A DNA stretch of 64,000 nucleotides from Clostridia bacterium (GCA_017399065.1 JAFQEL010000024.1:62001-126000); one strand, 5' to 3'; shown: positions 37,513-46,220, numbered from the stretch's first letter. Made by a program: numbers and translations. Notes: a model not told the origin generated them from the letters alone.

Positions 37513-39558
37513 TTACTTAGCCAAAGAGTTGATATACTCCTCTTCTGTCAGAAACTCAGCGAAAACTATCTCGTTGCTGATTAATACCTGTTTATTCAAT
37601 GGTATATCGATTAATATATAACTGTAAAAGTTCTCTGCAATAGTACCGTAATCAAAACCGTCACAGTACCCGACAATAATCTCACCGCCTGATACTTCGG
37701 CAATATCAAGAGTCTTGATTGTATTACCGAATAATAACAATGTCGAAAATTTTTGCTCTCTTAAAGATACATCAGTTAATGAATTTTTACTTAAGTTCAA
37801 ATGAATATTTGAATTTTTAAAATCAGGCAAATACTCAATCGAAGATATATCATTATCAGAAAGATCCAGATACGTAAGTGACTGACAGTTCTCCAAACCT
37901 TTCAGAGAAACAACAGAACAGTCTTGTGCAGAAAAATGTTTAAGTAAAGTAAGATTATTCAAAATTTCGAGTGATCTGAGATTCTTACAATTATCAACTG
38001 TAAATATATTGAGCATCGTCAAACTGCTGACAAAACCGAAGTCTTCAAATAAATTGCCGTCCAGACGAAGTTCATTCAACGTTTTGGCGGATGCAACAAG
38101 AATTTCAGATAAAACCTTTTCGTCTGTTGAGTTATTATTTTTCAAAGAAAACTTTTTCAGTATGGTTATATTATTGAGTCCGCTGAAATCGTTCATTTCG
38201 TTGTTGTCAGCTTCAATAATTTCAAGCCTTATCGCCTTCTCAAGTCCCTTGAAAGTCGTAAGTCGGTTAGAGTTAATATAAAGCTCTCTCAATCCTGTAA
38301 AGCTGCTCAATGATTCAAGTGAATTTATTTCATTAGAATTTAAACTTAATACCTGAAGTTTCGTGCAATTTTTCAGAGCGGAAATATCAGAAATACCGTT
38401 ATCATCAGCATAAAAAGATTTCAGATTGGTAAGCTTATCGGCAAACGATATATCACTGACTGAACAAGTATTAAACGAAACCGTTGTCAGTGTATCTGAA
38501 ACATCAGTCAAAAAAGATAAGTCACTGACATTCTCATTACCGTCAATGTCCAAAGAAGATAAATCAAGAGATTTAAAATCAATTGTCTTAAGATGCTCGT
38601 CGGTCAGACCGCAATTTTCAAGTGAAACAGTATCAGCGTTGGTAATCCAGCTCAGATCAGTGTCAGGCAAAGTACAGTTCCTGAAATTTATGTAACTGAC
38701 AGCATTCATCTTTTTTATTGCTTCTATATCTTCAAGCGATAACTCTGCATCATATATCGAAACCGTAGAATCATCCTTTTTATACTTATTACCGGCTATT
38801 TCAACCGTGTTTAAGACAGATGTAATTACACCAATAAGAACAAGAGATATCACCGCGGCAATACATATCGCAAGTATTCCTTTTTTCTTGCTTTTCTTTT
38901 TGGGCTGCGGTTTTTCTTTAAGAATTTCAGGAATGTCAGGAATCACTCTGGATTCAGGCTTTTCCATTTCGGGCTTTTGTTTGGTTTGAATATTTTGTGT
39001 TGCAGTAGATTTGACAACATCAGGCTCCGTAACTTCTGAAACATCTGAGACTTTTGCCTGAGTTTCCTTTATTTCAGCTTTATTTACATTCGAAACATCA
39101 GACACTGGTTCAGATAATTCATCGACTTTTACTGATATCTTCTCCGCTTCTTCGTACGATGAAATAATAGCCTTAATACGGACTAACATATTTTCAAATG
39201 CCGCGATTTTACTTTCATAAGCAGCATATCTTTGAACATTAGTAAGATAAAAGTTAAAATCATCTTTCAGTGCACAGTTTTCAAGCATAAACGGAAGTAC
39301 TATTTTACCTTCGTTTATAGCTTGATCAAGCTCTCGCGGCACCCATTTGGAAAGCTGTGATTTCTCTGAAAGTATCAGAACAAAAACCTTGCAATTTCTT
39401 ATAGCCTGCGGAATTTCAACAGCATAACTTGAACCACCCGGTATACACGACGGAGCCATCCAGCATGAAACACCGTTATTCTCAAGTGTAGATCTAACCC
39501 ATTCAGCTTCATCAAATTCTTCAGACTTATAACTTATAAAAACGTCTTTCTTTTTCAT
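37513..39558 (-). CDS. TIR / transmembrane / leucine-rich-repeat receptor-like protein
   Basis: Protein of 681 residues. The TIR domain (about 2-130) begins KKKDVFISYKSEE, and its helix-C motif SKWVPREL puts a Glu (about 76) where NAD-cleaving TIR enzymes have the catalytic Glu. A charged, Pro/Glu/Lys-rich linker follows (136-226), ending in KKKSKKK, then one membrane helix (about 228-249). About a dozen SDS22-like leucine-rich repeats of roughly 22 residues come next (about 270-640, e.g. LQVLSLNSNEINSLESLSSF). The positive charges before the helix predict cytosolic TIR and extracytoplasmic LRR. I choose the ATG at 39558, 6 bp after GGTG; TTG 39570 and ATG 39564 are alternatives. It is last in a three-gene operon. 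Enzyme activity is not shown by sequence alone. Confidence 0.85.
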   Translation of the reverse strand: MKKKDVFISYKSEEFDEAEWVRSTLENNGVSCWMAPSCIPGGSSYAVEIPQAIRNCKVFVLILSEKSQLSKWVPRELDQAINEGKIVLPFMLENCALKDDFNFYLTNVQRYAAYESKIAAFENMLVRIKAIISSYEEAEKISVKVDELSEPVSDVSNVNKAEIKETQAKVSDVSEVTEPDVVKSTATQNIQTKQKPEMEKPESRVIPDIPEILKEKPQPKKKSKKKGILAICIAAVISLVLIGVITSVLNTVEIAGNKYKKDDSTVSIYDAELSLEDIEAIKKMNAVSYINFRNCTLPDTDLSWITNADTVSLENCGLTDEHLKTIDFKSLDLSSLDIDGNENVSDLSFLTDVSDTLTTVSFNTCSVSDISFADKLTNLKSFYADDNGISDISALKNCTKLQVLSLNSNEINSLESLSSFTGLRELYINSNRLTTFKGLEKAIRLEIIEADNNEMNDFSGLNNITILKKFSLKNNNSTDEKVLSEILVASAKTLNELRLDGNLFEDFGFVSSLTMLNIFTVDNCKNLRSLEILNNLTLLKHFSAQDCSVVSLKGLENCQSLTYLDLSDNDISSIEYLPDFKNSNIHLNLSKNSLTDVSLREQKFSTLLLFGNTIKTLDIAEVSGGEIIVGYCDGFDYGTIAENFYSYILIDIPLNKQVLISNEIVFAEFLTEEEYINSLAK

Positions 39559-39583
39559 TTTCATCACCAATAATTAACTGAAT

Positions 39584-40621
39584 CTATTTTTGCTTTACAA
39601 ATTCGGTCTGACCAATATAACTGTCTACATCCGTTGCTAAATCTCCATTATTGTGTAAACGTTTATATTCATCAATAATATCCGCAACCGTTGCGTTCCT
39701 GGATAAACCGACTGGTCTTGTAAATGCATAATCGTGTTTCGAACCTCCAACATCTGTACCGGGAATAAGCTCGGAAATTACCGAAACAAGCTGAGGATGT
39801 TTTTTTATGACGAGCGAGGTTGAGAAAGCAGTATCGCTCGAATCCATTTTAGAAAGCTTACGAACTCTTGAGAAGCAGAAGAAATAAAGAAATATCAGGA
39901 AGATATAAAATACGATTACCATATAACCTCTGTTAAGATCCAGACAAAAATCATAAAAACCGTGTGCTGCAACGGGTACAACTATACTAAGCACAAGGTA
40001 TTTTGCACTTTTAAACTCATGTTCACTTTTTTCTAAAAATCCCCTACTTTTAAGCTCGCGTTCCTGATTGCGTGCCTTATTATAAACGTGCCATAAGCTG
40101 TAATAATATCCCATAAACACTGCATCAAAAACATGACCGGGTACAGCGGTAAACGCTCTCATCAGAACAGTATCCCAACCGTATGAAAATGCATAAAGTA
40201 TATTTTCAAATGCAGCAAATCCGAGAGAAACAAAAACCGCGTAGATCATTCCGTCAAACAAGCTGTTAAAGTTTTTGTTCTTATGAGTTATAAGAAACAT
40301 TGCAAGCCATTTAAATCCCTCTTCTATAAGAGCAACGCCAAGGAAATTCGAGGCGCCTTTATAAACGGTAAATGTTCCGGAACTGAGATAAACGCTCGTA
40401 CTGTCTTCACTTACTGCAAACAGGCTGAAAAAATTATCTATAACTCCATTAACAAGCGGACTTACCTGAACAACCGGATAGCAAATCACTATTCCGCTTA
40501 CAAACAGTATCGCAAGAAGACTCCAAGGCTCTTTTTCAACCCTGTCTTTAATAAAAATATATATTCCGAGAAAAACTGCAGGAACAAGTGCGGCAAGTAC
40601 CAAAAGAACCGTATTAATCAT
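39584..40621 (-). CDS. prsW: PrsW-type intramembrane protease
   Basis: Multi-pass protein of 345 residues with about eight helices. The PrsW metal and catalytic motifs are all present: EEGFKW (Glu100-Glu101-x2-Lys104), AAFEN (Phe138-Glu139), PGHVFDAVFMG (His163) and AAHGFYDF (His220). In Bacillus, PrsW makes the first cut in the anti-sigma factor RsiW. No anti-sigma or sigma gene is nearby; the neighbours are the RyR protein (20 bp upstream) and the single-span TIR-LRR protein (25 bp downstream), which is a possible substrate. The C-terminal 90 residues are soluble and variable. The ATG has GGGAG about 10 bp upstream. Confidence 0.9.
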   Translation of the reverse strand: MINTVLLVLAALVPAVFLGIYIFIKDRVEKEPWSLLAILFVSGIVICYPVVQVSPLVNGVIDNFFSLFAVSEDSTSVYLSSGTFTVYKGASNFLGVALIEEGFKWLAMFLITHKNKNFNSLFDGMIYAVFVSLGFAAFENILYAFSYGWDTVLMRAFTAVPGHVFDAVFMGYYYSLWHVYNKARNQERELKSRGFLEKSEHEFKSAKYLVLSIVVPVAAHGFYDFCLDLNRGYMVIVFYIFLIFLYFFCFSRVRKLSKMDSSDTAFSTSLVIKKHPQLVSVISELIPGTDVGGSKHDYAFTRPVGLSRNATVADIIDEYKRLHNNGDLATDVDSYIGQTEFVKQK

Positions 40622-40641
40622 ATGTAGTTATCTCCCGATTC

Positions 40642-42417
40642 TTAATCATCGTCTTTAATTTGTTCTTTAAGCGGTAATTCGTCAAATCGCTTAATGAGGT
40701 GATGCGTCTTAGCAAGATTGTTGCGCGTTTCAGAGTAAACAAAGCCTTCAGAACGCATATAAGCATTCCATCTGCGATGTTCGAGCTTTCTGATATTATC
40801 AAGTTCACTATCGCTACGCTCATCAGGCGACTTTGAAATACCTGGAACACCGCACTGAATCTTTAATCTTTTGTGAATAGCCGATGCAATTGAAGAACGG
40901 TAATTATATTCGAAATTCCAGAACTCATCCTCCTGACCCCACATCATATGTCTGGCAAGAGCAAGTTTTTCAATATCAGTACCCATTACAACGTCTTCGC
41001 AATAGGATGATTCCATATCACCGATAAAATTGATATCGTATGACTGATTTGAATGATTGGTAATTCCATCAAGTGATTTCTTTTTCTTTGTATCAAAAAC
41101 AACAGCATCAATAACGGGAGCAGAGCCGTTCCTGAGCAGATAAGATCTGACATTAATAGCAGTCTTTATATTCATTTCATCACTGCCTAAGGAAACAAAA
41201 ACGTAAGTTATATCACCGAGTGTATCGAGGCTGTCGAAAAACTCCTTGGACGTAACATCAACATCGGGTTTTATAGTAATTTTGTAGCACGATTCATTCT
41301 CATCAAAAATACCCGAGTTGTTTTCGGGAGTCAACAGATCAGGACAAATTGACGTAAATTTCTGATCCGCTCTTTTATCTATATCATAAGATGTTACCTG
41401 AATACGGTATCCGTGCATCTGACCAACCCATGCAAGTGATTTGGTCATCTCAGTACCGTGAAGACCCATACCTATAATTACCGCATTTATCATTTTCAAA
41501 TCGGAATCAATAGGTTTTGCAGACTCAAAAATTTTCTTATAACCGTTATCGTATATATTACGGTTAATCAAAGACTGAACTTCCTGAATCCTGCGAACTT
41601 TTATTTTGCCTTTATCAACGTTGTTCAATACGAGCTCTGTTGAAATATCGGTTGAGAAAACAAAAATGGAGGTTTTTTCACGATTTCTGTATTTATCAAT
41701 CAGATTTAAAACGTGATTTAGATTTTCCGATTCATTATCACTAATGATAAAAAAGTTAATTTCGCTTTTTTTACTGTGACGAAAGAAATTAGCAACACTT
41801 ATGTTGTTTTTAAATAAAATAGCACCAATATTCTTTGCTCTTTCAATCAGTTCGGAATCAGACTTTTCGTTGTCCTCAAACGTGTTTGTAAAAACAACCA
41901 AACGTTTCTTGTTATTCTTGCTAAGATCCTCAGCAAGTACAACAGAGCGCTCGTTAAGCTCAGAGAAAACAAAAACCGGAGCAAATTGGTGACGTAAGTA
42001 ACGGAGATTTGAAGAAAAATTTTTAAAGAATGTAAGCACAAAGCCAAAAGTCAGTACAGGAGCTATAACAAAAAGAACAGCTGCAAGACCGGTATAATGA
42101 TAATATATCCATCCGTTATCCTTATTAATATATTCTGTTATTATAGTAAAATCGCCATCAAGAATAAAAAGGCGCATAGTATTATGAACAGAAAGAAGTA
42201 AAACCTTCAATAATTTTGAAAATATATTCTGCTCAACACAAAAAACATTTAAATATACGGGAAAAAACAATACCGATGATGAAGCAAAAACACTAGCAAA
42301 AAATGTATTGAACGGATTTTTTAAACCGGATTCTTTGGTCTTTGACATTATGACCGTAAATATAACTCCGATAATTAAAAATAAAACCGAAATTATAAAT
42401 GAAACAATCCAGATCAT
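40642..42417 (-). CDS. Membrane protein with two Rossmann (TrkA-N/RCK-like) domains and a C-terminal RyR domain
   Basis: Protein of 591 residues. Three membrane helices lie at about 1-24, 37-60 and 109-132. A first Rossmann-like domain (about 145-285) begins APVFVFSELNERSVVLAEDL and has a degenerate glycine loop. A second (about 308-480) has NAVIIGMGLHGTEM with an intact GxGxxG. The last 50 residues match the RyR domain: LEHRRWNAYMRSEGFVY (about 545-561), then KTHHLI and FDELP. RCK-type domains bind nucleotides and gate ion channels; RyR domains are proposed nucleotide-sensing modules in bacterial conflict systems. No K+ selectivity filter (TVGYG) is seen. It is the first gene of the cassette with PrsW and TIR-LRR; the ATG has AAGGAG 6-7 bp upstream. 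Confidence 0.75.
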   Translation of the reverse strand: MIWIVSFIISVLFLIIGVIFTVIMSKTKESGLKNPFNTFFASVFASSSVLFFPVYLNVFCVEQNIFSKLLKVLLLSVHNTMRLFILDGDFTIITEYINKDNGWIYYHYTGLAAVLFVIAPVLTFGFVLTFFKNFSSNLRYLRHQFAPVFVFSELNERSVVLAEDLSKNNKKRLVVFTNTFEDNEKSDSELIERAKNIGAILFKNNISVANFFRHSKKSEINFFIISDNESENLNHVLNLIDKYRNREKTSIFVFSTDISTELVLNNVDKGKIKVRRIQEVQSLINRNIYDNGYKKIFESAKPIDSDLKMINAVIIGMGLHGTEMTKSLAWVGQMHGYRIQVTSYDIDKRADQKFTSICPDLLTPENNSGIFDENESCYKITIKPDVDVTSKEFFDSLDTLGDITYVFVSLGSDEMNIKTAINVRSYLLRNGSAPVIDAVVFDTKKKKSLDGITNHSNQSYDINFIGDMESSYCEDVVMGTDIEKLALARHMMWGQEDEFWNFEYNYRSSIASAIHKRLKIQCGVPGISKSPDERSDSELDNIRKLEHRRWNAYMRSEGFVYSETRNNLAKTHHLIKRFDELPLKEQIKDDD

Positions 42418-42440
42418 AACAATTCTCCTTTTACTTACAT

Positions 42441-42449
42441 ATTATATCA
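42441..42449 (-). promoter_or_regulatory. Extended -10 promoter for the RyR-PrsW-TIR cassette
   Basis: TGATATAAT on the minus strand, with a start expected near 42434 and a leader of about 17 nt. The -35 region is weak, so transcription may need an activator. Confidence 0.55.
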
Positions 42450-42490
42450 AATAACAACAATTATTAAAATCAAATAAAATGTATGTGATT

Positions 42491-42506
42491 CTGCATAGGT
42501 ATGCAG
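42491..42506. repeat. Operator-like inverted repeat upstream of the cassette promoter
   Basis: CTGCATA-GG-TATGCAG is a perfect 7-bp inverted repeat with a 2-bp centre. It lies about 42 bp upstream of the extended -10, where an activator or repressor dimer could bind. A chance palindrome cannot be excluded. Confidence 0.4.
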
Positions 42507-42778
42507 GCAGCTAAAGTAAAATTACAAATAATATTTTTATCTAATCTTTTATAAATTATATTCTTAATTCCTTATATTGTCAATCAAAACAATAGCTTTT
42601 GAACAAAGAAAGCGAAAAAATTAAAAATCCAAATGACAATCATTCAGGCATATAATTAATATCGAATTTTGAGATATAAAAAACAAATTCAATTCTACAT
42701 TAAAAAGGTAAAAACATATTGTAACTGATAACATATTATATCTATTTGAAAGTATTATTTTCACTGTTCCTATTCAAT

Positions 42779-42807
42779 TTGCGAATTTTATAGACATATG
42801 ATATAAT
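42779..42807 (+). promoter_or_regulatory. Sigma-A promoter for the metallophosphoesterase gene
   Basis: TTGCGA (42779-42784), a 17-bp spacer and TATAAT (42802-42807), 35 bp before the ATG. Confidence 0.7.
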
Positions 42808-42842
42808 ATTTTTAAAATAATTTCGATTTAAGAGGTTTAATT

Positions 42843-43967
42843 ATGAATATAATCTTCAAACATTTTTTACTCGGACTGATTCTCCCATCTTTATGTGCAA
42901 TGGGCGTGCCGCATAAATGGGATTCAGGCAAATTCAAGCGAGATAAACCCGAACCGCTGAAATTCGGTAAGGACGGAAAATTCCGCATTTTACATATAAC
43001 CGATATACACGATGTTGAGCCGGAAATGGATGACGACGAAAACAGAGAAAAACCTGAAAGTTGTGACATTGAAACGCTTAACGTAATTGAAAAGCTTGTT
43101 GAACGTACCAATCCCGACCTTGTAGTATTCGGCGGAGATAATATAAGCGGATATTGGGAAGAATTCACTTATGATTTAGTAAAGAGCACAATAGAAAAAA
43201 TCACTGCTCCGATTAGAAAAAGAAACATTCCGCTTTGCGTTGTTTTCGGCAACCACGATGGTGAAGCAGGCTTTCATACAGAATTTCAGATGATTCAATA
43301 CATGGAATATCCGAATTGCCGTTCAAGTCTCAACGATGTAAATGTTTACGGCTGCGGAAATTGCTGTATCACTATCAAAAGCAGTGACGGTAAAAAGGAT
43401 TCTTTTGCAATCTGGCTTATGGACTCAAATGATTATCAGTCAAAGCCGGATGGCGGGCTGTGTTACGATTGTGTACACGACGACCAGATAGCCTGGTATG
43501 AGACAAAATCTGCTGAACTTAAAGCAGCAAACGGCGGTCAACCGCTGCCTGCAATTCTTTTCCAGCATATACCAGTACAGCAAGAGCTTGACGGTTTCGC
43601 AGAGGTTACGGCAAATGATGAATATACGTTTGAACGTGACGGCAACTATTATAAATTCGGCCACGAGATCCTCGAAGGCAGAATCCGTGAAGTACCCTGT
43701 CCTCCGCATATGGAATACAACCACAGAAATCAGTTTGAAAGCTGGAAAAAGACAGGAGGCATAATTGCAGCATTCTTCGGTCACGATCACATCAACGATT
43801 TTCATATAAACATTGACGGTATCGATATTTATCAGACACTCGGTGCAGGCTATTTCACCTACGGCAAAGAGCGTGGCGGCAGGCTGATCGTGCTTGATGT
43901 AAAAAATCCTACTGATATTTACACCGAATCGATTGAAATTGAGCGAATAACAAAAGCCGATATATAA
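42843..43967 (+). CDS. Calcineurin-like metallophosphoesterase
   Basis: Protein of 374 residues with all metallophosphoesterase motifs: ITDIHDVE (Asp-x-His), VVFGGDN (Gly-Asp), VVFGNHDGEAG (Gly-Asn-His-Asp/Glu), the histidine in LFQHIPV, and FGHDH (Gly-His-x-His). The large insert between motifs resembles Dcr2/purple-phosphatase-like members. A short hydrophobic N-terminus (about 4-20) is a weak signal or anchor. The substrate, a phospho-monoester or diester, is unknown. The ATG has AAGAGG upstream and its own promoter. A strong promoter for the next gene starts 8 bp after its stop. Confidence 0.88.
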   Translation: MNIIFKHFLLGLILPSLCAMGVPHKWDSGKFKRDKPEPLKFGKDGKFRILHITDIHDVEPEMDDDENREKPESCDIETLNVIEKLVERTNPDLVVFGGDNISGYWEEFTYDLVKSTIEKITAPIRKRNIPLCVVFGNHDGEAGFHTEFQMIQYMEYPNCRSSLNDVNVYGCGNCCITIKSSDGKKDSFAIWLMDSNDYQSKPDGGLCYDCVHDDQIAWYETKSAELKAANGGQPLPAILFQHIPVQQELDGFAEVTANDEYTFERDGNYYKFGHEILEGRIREVPCPPHMEYNHRNQFESWKKTGGIIAAFFGHDHINDFHINIDGIDIYQTLGAGYFTYGKERGGRLIVLDVKNPTDIYTESIEIERITKADI

Positions 43968-43974
43968 ATTACGG

Positions 43975-44004
43975 TTGACATCAATATTACTTATAAAGTA
44001 TAAT
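43975..44004 (+). promoter_or_regulatory. Strong sigma-A promoter for the propeller/helical protein gene
   Basis: Perfect TTGACA (43975-43980), an 18-bp spacer and perfect TATAAT (43999-44004), 31 bp before the ATG at 44035. Confidence 0.85.
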
Positions 44005-44034
44005 TTCAAAAAATACATAATCAGGAGAAAACGT

Positions 44035-46209
44035 ATGAAAAAACCTACTCTTAACTTCGGCGAATTTAAACAATACGACAAAAAGTTTCTTACTCCCGAT
44101 TCAGGCATTGATGTTGAAAACATATATTCAATTGCTTTTGACGGCGAAACACTGTACATAGCTCAGCCGGAATGTCTTGTTGAATATAAAGACGGTAAAC
44201 TCAAAAAGATTTCTGCAAAGGTCAGCAAGCTTTTCTCAAAAAAAGGCGTTCTTTATGCCGCGGCAGATAATTATCTCGCAGAAATCAAAAACGGCAAGTT
44301 CAAGAAAATCGCAGATTTTAGCGCCCCTGTTATCGATATTTCTGTAGCTCTTGACGGCTCATTCTGGCTTGTTACAGAAACAGCCCTCTATCTCAAAGGA
44401 GAAAACGGTTTTACAGAAATAGTCGATGTACCCGATAATACTGTATGTCTTGCTGCTCTTGACAATAAGTCGAAATACGGCGAAACAGTATATATCGGCT
44501 GTGCAGAAGAAGGACTTCTTTCAATGAAGGGCAAACGCCGCCATTGGGCTGAAATGACACCGGAAATGTCAGGTGTGCTCAGTAAAAAGATAAACTGCAT
44601 CGCACTTGACGGTCTCGGTCATCTTTGGGTAGGCAGTGATAACGGACTGAATATTTACGACGGCAGAAATTATTGGTTTAACGGCAACGACTTCTATTCT
44701 GTACCTGACGGCTCATTTAATGATATGTTCTTTGCTGCTGACGGTAAGAAGTACTTCGCTACAAACACCGGTATCATCACACTTATAGAAGGTAAAATTT
44801 CATACTTCTCATACGGTGTATGGCTTATGCACCCGACTGTTACAAAGATTACCGTATCCGACAACGGTACTATTGCCGCAGTTACACCCAGAGGTATCAG
44901 CATTATCACCTCAAAATATATGACTCTTGAAGAAAAAGCAGCCCACTATGACGAGATGGCCGTCAAGTACTTCACAAGAAACGAAGGCTATCAGGTTTCC
45001 CGTGAGCTTCGCAAATACGGTGACCTTGATTCAGGTTGGCTCCCTAACTCCGATAATGATGGTCTCTTTACCGGACTTTACTGCGCCAGCCAGTGCTTCC
45101 GCTACAGTGTAACAGGTGATGAAGCTGCAAAAGAAAATGCCCGAAAAGCTGTACAGGCTATGATAAAGCTCACTCAGGTAACGGGTAAGCCCGGCTTCAC
45201 TGCAAGAGCAACAAGATATTCGCACGAAGAGAACTTTAAAACCGGTAACAGAGAAGAATGGCATATCTGCGAGGATAACCCCGATTGCGAATGGCTTGGC
45301 GAAACCTCAAGCGACGAAATGACAGGTCATTACTTCGCATACGGTATCTACTTCGACCTCGTTGCAGACGAAGAAGAAAAGAAGCTTATTGCCGATGTTG
45401 TAAGAACAATCACCGACCATATTATTGACAATAACTTCCACCTTACTGATGTTGACGGTGTTCCTACAACTTGGGCAAACTGGGAGCCTGACCTGCTCAA
45501 TAACGATGACAGATGGTATTTTGAAAGAGGTACAAATTCGCTTGAAATTCTTTCGTTCCTCAAAACAACTTACCACATTACATGCGATAAAAAATATAAC
45601 GATGTATACGATATGCTTATCAAGAAGCATCACTATGCAATGAACTGTATGCAGTATAAGTGCGAGGACGGTCACGTTGCTCATATCGATGACCAGCTTG
45701 ATTTCACAAATATTTATCCCCTCCTCGTTTATACCGAAGACAATTCTCATAAAGAGATATTCAAAATGGGTCTTACTCACCACTGGGAGTATGAGCGTAC
45801 AGAGCGCTCACCCTTCTTCAATATCGTATACGGTGCACTTACAGACAACAGCTGTGATATTGAGAATGCTGCAAAATCACTTTCCGAAATGACTCTTGAC
45901 CTTATCAGATGGCCTGTATTCAACAGCCACAGAAAGGACCTCGTCTGGGATACAGAGCAGGAAGAAATGGGCATTCCCGCACAGCTTAAATATCCTGTCG
46001 AATACTCTGCAAGAGTTCTTGTACATTACGACGGCAACCAGTTTGTCTGTGACTCAGGCGCTGAAGAATTCATTGATATCAATACCAAACATGTCAACCG
46101 TACTCTTACCCTTCCCTCAACATCTGCCAAGGGTATGAGAGCAATGATGCCTTATATCTATCTCCTTCCCTATTGGATGGGCAGATACTACGGTCTCCTC
46201 GGTGATTAA
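44035..46209 (+). CDS. Cytoplasmic two-domain protein: beta-propeller plus alpha/alpha-barrel-like region
   Basis: Protein of 724 residues without a signal peptide. Residues 20-310 have regular propeller strands (e.g. GHLWVGSDNGLNIYDG, typical of Reg_prop repeats in sensor proteins). Residues 330-724 are helical with many aromatic and His/Asp pairs (NREEWHICEDNPDCEW, TWANWEPDLL, YIYLLPYWMGRYYG), resembling six-hairpin glycosidases or lyases. No family is identified with confidence. The start at 44035 has AGGAG; an upstream 20-codon extension covers the promoter and is rejected. High-quality promoter and codon use suggest strong expression. A sugar-related enzyme is a guess. Confidence 0.65.
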   Translation: MKKPTLNFGEFKQYDKKFLTPDSGIDVENIYSIAFDGETLYIAQPECLVEYKDGKLKKISAKVSKLFSKKGVLYAAADNYLAEIKNGKFKKIADFSAPVIDISVALDGSFWLVTETALYLKGENGFTEIVDVPDNTVCLAALDNKSKYGETVYIGCAEEGLLSMKGKRRHWAEMTPEMSGVLSKKINCIALDGLGHLWVGSDNGLNIYDGRNYWFNGNDFYSVPDGSFNDMFFAADGKKYFATNTGIITLIEGKISYFSYGVWLMHPTVTKITVSDNGTIAAVTPRGISIITSKYMTLEEKAAHYDEMAVKYFTRNEGYQVSRELRKYGDLDSGWLPNSDNDGLFTGLYCASQCFRYSVTGDEAAKENARKAVQAMIKLTQVTGKPGFTARATRYSHEENFKTGNREEWHICEDNPDCEWLGETSSDEMTGHYFAYGIYFDLVADEEEKKLIADVVRTITDHIIDNNFHLTDVDGVPTTWANWEPDLLNNDDRWYFERGTNSLEILSFLKTTYHITCDKKYNDVYDMLIKKHHYAMNCMQYKCEDGHVAHIDDQLDFTNIYPLLVYTEDNSHKEIFKMGLTHHWEYERTERSPFFNIVYGALTDNSCDIENAAKSLSEMTLDLIRWPVFNSHRKDLVWDTEQEEMGIPAQLKYPVEYSARVLVHYDGNQFVCDSGAEEFIDINTKHVNRTLTLPSTSAKGMRAMMPYIYLLPYWMGRYYGLLGD

Positions 46210-46220
46210 TCAATAATCAT

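Larger units (their letters stand above)
42418..42842. other. 425-bp gene-free AT-rich intergenic region
   Basis: This gap separates the divergent RyR cassette and the metallophosphoesterase gene. It holds an extended -10 on the minus strand (42441-42449), a 16-bp inverted repeat (42491-42506) and a plus-strand promoter (42779-42807). I see no tRNA, small-RNA signature or convincing small gene in 42507-42778. Confidence 0.7.

Noticed and set aside
37513-39558. LRR protein as a cell-wall-anchored internalin
   Set aside because: It has no signal peptide and no LPXTG or wall-binding motif; the N-terminal TIR and an internal membrane helix indicate a type II membrane protein.
42507-42778. Small RNA or short gene in the long intergenic gap
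   Set aside because: Only AT-rich sequence, with frames under 15 codons and no stable hairpin with a U tract.
43440-44159. Minus-strand open frame of 239 codons
   Set aside because: It lies across the metallophosphoesterase gene and a strong plus-strand promoter, has no family motif, and is a shadow frame.
45307-45783. Minus-strand open frame of 158 codons
   Set aside because: Antisense to the conserved helical domain of the propeller protein; no ribosome site.
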